Translations under genes and position numbers: made by a program
Part shown: in pieces, positions 60,793 through 64,000 of the stretch
Position numbering within the stretch: the stretch's first letter is position 1
Layout of the letters: each line of letters starts with the position of its first letter
Notes under the pieces: generated by a model
What the model saw: the letters and a program-made list of their open reading frames with translations, nothing else
Told to the model about the DNA's origin: nothing
The model's database searches: none
Assembly (NCBI GenBank): GCA_045612845.1
Contig: JAZKZV010000025.1
Coordinates: 176,185 to 240,184 of the forward strand
Direction of reading: 5' to 3'
Length of the DNA stretch: 64,000 nt
Source: Ornithomonoglobus_A sp045612845
GTDB taxonomy: Bacteria; Bacillota; Clostridia; UBA1381

Positions 60793-63087
60793 TTATCGGG
60801 ATGTATGTATATATTTAATTTTTGATTTTGTTATTATAAATTTTATGTTGCCATTGGTATCTGTGCGGAGAATTTCTGCACCGCTAAGGTTGTTTATAAC
60901 TTCTTCTCTCGGAAAACCATATGGGTTATCAGCACCAACGCTGATTACAGCATATTCGGGATTTACAGCCTGTATAAAATCGCTACTTGTCGAATAAGCA
61001 GAACCATGATGCGGTACCTTTAATATATCAGCCTGCACGTTCTTGTTTTCATTTATTAACCCGAATTCTGCAACAGAGGTGATATCACCGGTAAACAAAC
61101 AACTTGTATTTCCGTATGATAGCCTGTATATAACAGAAGTGTTGTTTTCGTCTTCGGTAAATAATGCAAGCTTTGTGGGTGTGATTGCATTTATGGTTAT
61201 ACCGTTTTCGAGATTATATGTTGCGTCTTTTGTTATATAGTTAATTTTTGCATTATGCTTCTTTGCAAGACTTTCGATTTTTGTTCTTAATTCATTTCCG
61301 TTGAGATAGTCTGGCATATATATTTCTTTTACATTTAATTTTTCTATTGCCGCAATAGCGCCTTCTACATGGTCTTTGTGGTAATGTGAAATAAATATTG
61401 CATCTATATTTCTTTTGCCATTACGCTCTAAATATGGGACAAAAATCTCCTCGCCAAGATTATAATCTTCCTGATAATCCCCGCTGCCGCCACTGTCTAT
61501 TAAAATGTTTGTACGGTATGGTATACTGATTAGTGTCGCATCGCCCTGTCCAACGTCTATAAAGGTTAATTGCATCGTAAATGAACTGATAATTTCAACA
61601 ATAATCAGTATACAGAATAATGCACAACCCGATATAAGAGGTATTTTAAAACGACGTTTATTTAAATATAAATACAATGCGTAAACAAAGAGGTAAAAAG
61701 CTACTATGACAAAAATACCGGGCGCTTGGATGGTTGTGTGCGAGTGCGGTAGTTTATCTACTATGTTTACGATTTTTATATAAATGTTTAGTATAAAGTC
61801 AACAACCGAATATAGAATTGGTGCCTTGCCGAAAAACGTAAGAATTATTAGTGTTAAAGGTGAAAATATCAGTAAAACCAAAGTTAATGGTATAAATATT
61901 AAGGTAATAGGTAGCTGATATGTTGAAAAACCGCCGAAATAGTACGCACACAAGGGCATCAGGCCTATTGATAAAATAAGGTTTGTGCCTATAGCTTGTC
62001 TTAACCTTTTTATTTTTATTGGCTTTAAATTATTGTACAATACGTCGCCGAAAGCAAATATCAATATGCTTGCCACAAAGCTTATTATAAAACCGCCGTT
62101 ATATATCAATAACGGATTATGTATAAGTATTCCTGTTGCAACAACAAGTAAAATGTCAGGCTTATATACATATCCATATCTGTATCTGAACAAATATACA
62201 AGAGCAACATATGCGATGGATTTTATAAATATGGGATTATAACTGTTGAATACGCCATATACAATAAGAATGGCGGTCATAATAATTATTCTGTATTTAT
62301 TGTGTATGAAAGAACGTGCAAGCGAAATAAGAAAAAGAAAAATCATTATATGCAAAAATGCAGGATACATGCATCGCTTTATGCCGGTCTTTGTTATTAT
62401 ATCATCAAAATCTCCAGTAAATGAATTTTTATGTCCTGTAATTATTGCTGATAGTATTGCGGCTTTATCGCCGTTAAAATGTGTATTTATTAAATCTATG
62501 GCTGAGCTTCTTAATTTATTAACAAGAGAATTAAGACTTATGGATGTAAGCTTTACTGTACTTTTTACTGGTTGTTCGCAATACATGGTATATTGTATGT
62601 CGTGGGACTTGTAGTATAAAGCAAAATCAAAACTGTTCTCGTTTTGGTTTTGACCTATTTTCTTTAAAATGCCTGTAGCACAAATAACGTTATCATAGTT
62701 AAATTGCATAGGAGTAGATACAATAATATTTTCGTCCGTTTGTGTTGTTGTATCATTAAACTCTAATAGTTTTATATTTACAGTATATCTGTAATTTTTA
62801 GTGTTTTTATCGGGAATTTCGCATATTCTGCCATACACAGTAACTTCCTGGTCTTTGTATAGTGAAAAATCGCTTTTGGGATTGACTGCGCTATGGCATA
62901 AATACGCACCAAGCACAAAAAATATAAAAGTGCAAAATATAGGAATATGGAATTTTCTTTTGAATATTGACACAAAAATACAAGCAACTAACACAATTAT
63001 TGCTGTAATGAACGAAATTATTATATTAAATTCTCCGCTGGTTATAATTCCTGACACTAACCCTGCAAAAGAAAAAGGTATAATCAT
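60793..63087 (-). CDS. comEC: ComEC/Rec2 DNA-uptake channel
   Basis: 764 residues. N-terminal helices and DUF4131 OB-type domain, central competence membrane domain (~residues 210-480), and a C-terminal metallo-beta-lactamase-like domain with VGQGDATLI, SHYHKDHVEGA and KVPHHGSAYSTS. Imports single-stranded DNA in naturally competent bacteria. Full length, all metal ligands present. Ribosome site AGGAGA. No other com genes are nearby. Confidence 0.93.
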   Translation of the reverse strand: MIIPFSFAGLVSGIITSGEFNIIISFITAIIVLVACIFVSIFKRKFHIPIFCTFIFFVLGAYLCHSAVNPKSDFSLYKDQEVTVYGRICEIPDKNTKNYRYTVNIKLLEFNDTTTQTDENIIVSTPMQFNYDNVICATGILKKIGQNQNENSFDFALYYKSHDIQYTMYCEQPVKSTVKLTSISLNSLVNKLRSSAIDLINTHFNGDKAAILSAIITGHKNSFTGDFDDIITKTGIKRCMYPAFLHIMIFLFLISLARSFIHNKYRIIIMTAILIVYGVFNSYNPIFIKSIAYVALVYLFRYRYGYVYKPDILLVVATGILIHNPLLIYNGGFIISFVASILIFAFGDVLYNNLKPIKIKRLRQAIGTNLILSIGLMPLCAYYFGGFSTYQLPITLIFIPLTLVLLIFSPLTLIILTFFGKAPILYSVVDFILNIYIKIVNIVDKLPHSHTTIQAPGIFVIVAFYLFVYALYLYLNKRRFKIPLISGCALFCILIIVEIISSFTMQLTFIDVGQGDATLISIPYRTNILIDSGGSGDYQEDYNLGEEIFVPYLERNGKRNIDAIFISHYHKDHVEGAIAAIEKLNVKEIYMPDYLNGNELRTKIESLAKKHNAKINYITKDATYNLENGITINAITPTKLALFTEDENNTSVIYRLSYGNTSCLFTGDITSVAEFGLINENKNVQADILKVPHHGSAYSTSSDFIQAVNPEYAVISVGADNPYGFPREEVINNLSGAEILRTDTNGNIKFIITKSKIKYIHTSR

Positions 63088-63225
63088 AATAAATCTCCTA
63101 AAGCTTTAGTATATGTTGAAGTATATCATCAATCGCATATAAAATCAATACAAATTTTTATTTTAAGAGTATTCTTGAGGGATAAAACACATAAATATAA
63201 TAAAACGAAAAATGAGGTAATATAA

Positions 63226-64000
63226 ATGATAAAAATATGCCAATATATAGAAATTCATTTTCTGACAATCATACTCTTTTTTGTATGCTTCTTTTTTGGT
63301 AGGGGACAGATATTTTTATTGACTTATCTGGTTATGTTTTTTCATGAATTATCACATATGATTGCTGCATTATTTATTGGGCTTAAAATAGATAAGATTT
63401 CTTTTTATGCATTCGGTGTAAATTTGAAATTAAAAAACAAGTTTATACACAGCTTTGCAGATGAGTTGATTTTATATCTTGCAGGACCGTTATTTAATGC
63501 TGTTTTTGCACTTATAATGTTATTTGGGTACAGTTGTTATAAAATAGAGAGCTTAAGGTATCTGTATTTTATCAATTTGGTTTTGTTTGCGGTTAATATG
63601 CTGCCTGTATTGCCACTTGACGGCGGAGTATTGCTGAAAAAGATTATAACGTACTTTTCGAGTGATAAAAAAGCAAAAAATATAATGACGTTTTTTTCAG
63701 TAATTATATGTATTGTGTTACTTGTTATTTGCGTATATGGATTATTGAGGGCAAATCTTAATTTTTCTCTTGTAATAATGGTTGTGTTTTTGTTTGGCTC
63801 CATTCTTACCGGACGGGAGAAATATAATGCGGACTTTGTAAAAGAACTCATTTTTGCAGACAATAAAAACAATAAAAAGAAAATAAATCATATTATTGCG
63901 CAAATTGATGAAAAACCACAAAATATTATAGAAAAATTTTCGAATAATAAGTATAATATTGTTTATTTAGTTGATAATTGTGGTAAAATATGTAATACAT
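63226..64000 (+). CDS. SpoIVFB-like M50 site-2 protease (3' end beyond window)
   Basis: 258 codons are visible and the frame is open at the right edge. Zinc motif HELSH near residue 40 in helix 2, second ligand region NMLPVLPLDGG near residue 125, six or so membrane helices, and a cytoplasmic tail that may lead into a CBS domain. SpoIVFB removes the pro-sequence of sigma-K inside the membrane. sigK lies 2.5 kb away, which supports that role; other M50 proteases cannot be excluded without the C-terminus. ATG 63226 has GAGG 8 bases upstream. Confidence 0.82.
   Translation, partial: MIKICQYIEIHFLTIILFFVCFFFGRGQIFLLTYLVMFFHELSHMIAALFIGLKIDKISFYAFGVNLKLKNKFIHSFADELILYLAGPLFNAVFALIMLFGYSCYKIESLRYLYFINLVLFAVNMLPVLPLDGGVLLKKIITYFSSDKKAKNIMTFFSVIICIVLLVICVYGLLRANLNFSLVIMVVFLFGSILTGREKYNADFVKELIFADNKNNKKKINHIIAQIDEKPQNIIEKFSNNKYNIVYLVDNCGKICNT

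Overview
This window reads as a chromosomal stretch of an anaerobic, endospore-forming, low-GC member of the Clostridia that lives on plant polysaccharide, most likely in a gut. Evidence for this: sporulation and germination genes (spoIIR, sleB, ypeB, sigK and an SpoIVFB-like protease at the right edge), oxygen-sensitive enzymes (class III ribonucleotide reductase NrdDG, indolepyruvate:ferredoxin oxidoreductase IorAB), S-layer-homology and sortase-B surface proteins, AT-rich intergenic DNA with TTGACA/TATAAT-type promoters, and two pectin-related gene groups. I cannot name the species. No phage, insertion sequence, CRISPR array or rRNA operon was seen. The only transposase-like gene is a degenerate, apparently domesticated one.

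Layout. 1-4.4 kb: end of an Lrp/AsnC regulator, a sodium:amino-acid symporter and a Ca2+-type P-ATPase. 4.5-9.5 kb: a catalytically dead REP-type transposase relative with a histone-H1-like tail, a polysaccharide deacetylase, an SLH-anchored phosphodiester glycosidase and a family 2 glycosyltransferase. 9.5-14.5 kb: thioredoxin reductase followed by a compact polyamine operon (speD, arginine-decarboxylase-type speA, speE, speB) that would turn arginine into agmatine, putrescine and spermidine. 15-18.2 kb: nrdD-nrdG-dUTPase behind a promoter overlapped by NrdR-like boxes. 18.2-23 kb: PTS enzyme I and an HPr that lacks the regulatory serine, sleB-ypeB, spoIIR and an initiator tRNA. 23-29.4 kb: AraC regulator and a galacturonate/pectin operon (serine hydrolase, UxaB, cytoplasmic GH28, UxaA). 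29.4-43.5 kb, all on the minus strand: valS with a small membrane protein, mazF with a truncated antitoxin, alr, nnr, rdgB, iorAB, an ECF sigma/anti-sigma pair, aroC and an unknown secreted, tail-anchored protein.

43.6-47.1 kb: hpt, a DUF4080-type radical SAM protein and folC. 47.2-55.6 kb: a second carbohydrate region with a Gfo/Idh oxidoreductase, a DUF4867-like protein, an RpiB/LacAB-type isomerase, an AraC regulator, a GH78 alpha-L-rhamnosidase, an MFS transporter and a LysR regulator. 55.7-64 kb: tRNA-Arg(CCT), class B sortase with an NPKTG substrate, aroE-aroK-proC, sigK, comEC and the start of an SpoIVFB-like gene.

Points that stand out: a toxin-antitoxin pair whose antitoxin has only the toxin-binding half; a near-identical promoter element (42 of 45 bases by my count) in front of two carbohydrate units that flank one AraC gene; mirror-image overlapping promoters between the MFS and LysR genes; and three genes whose expected start has no ATG, GTG or TTG. 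All family names come from reading the proteins by eye; no database search was possible.
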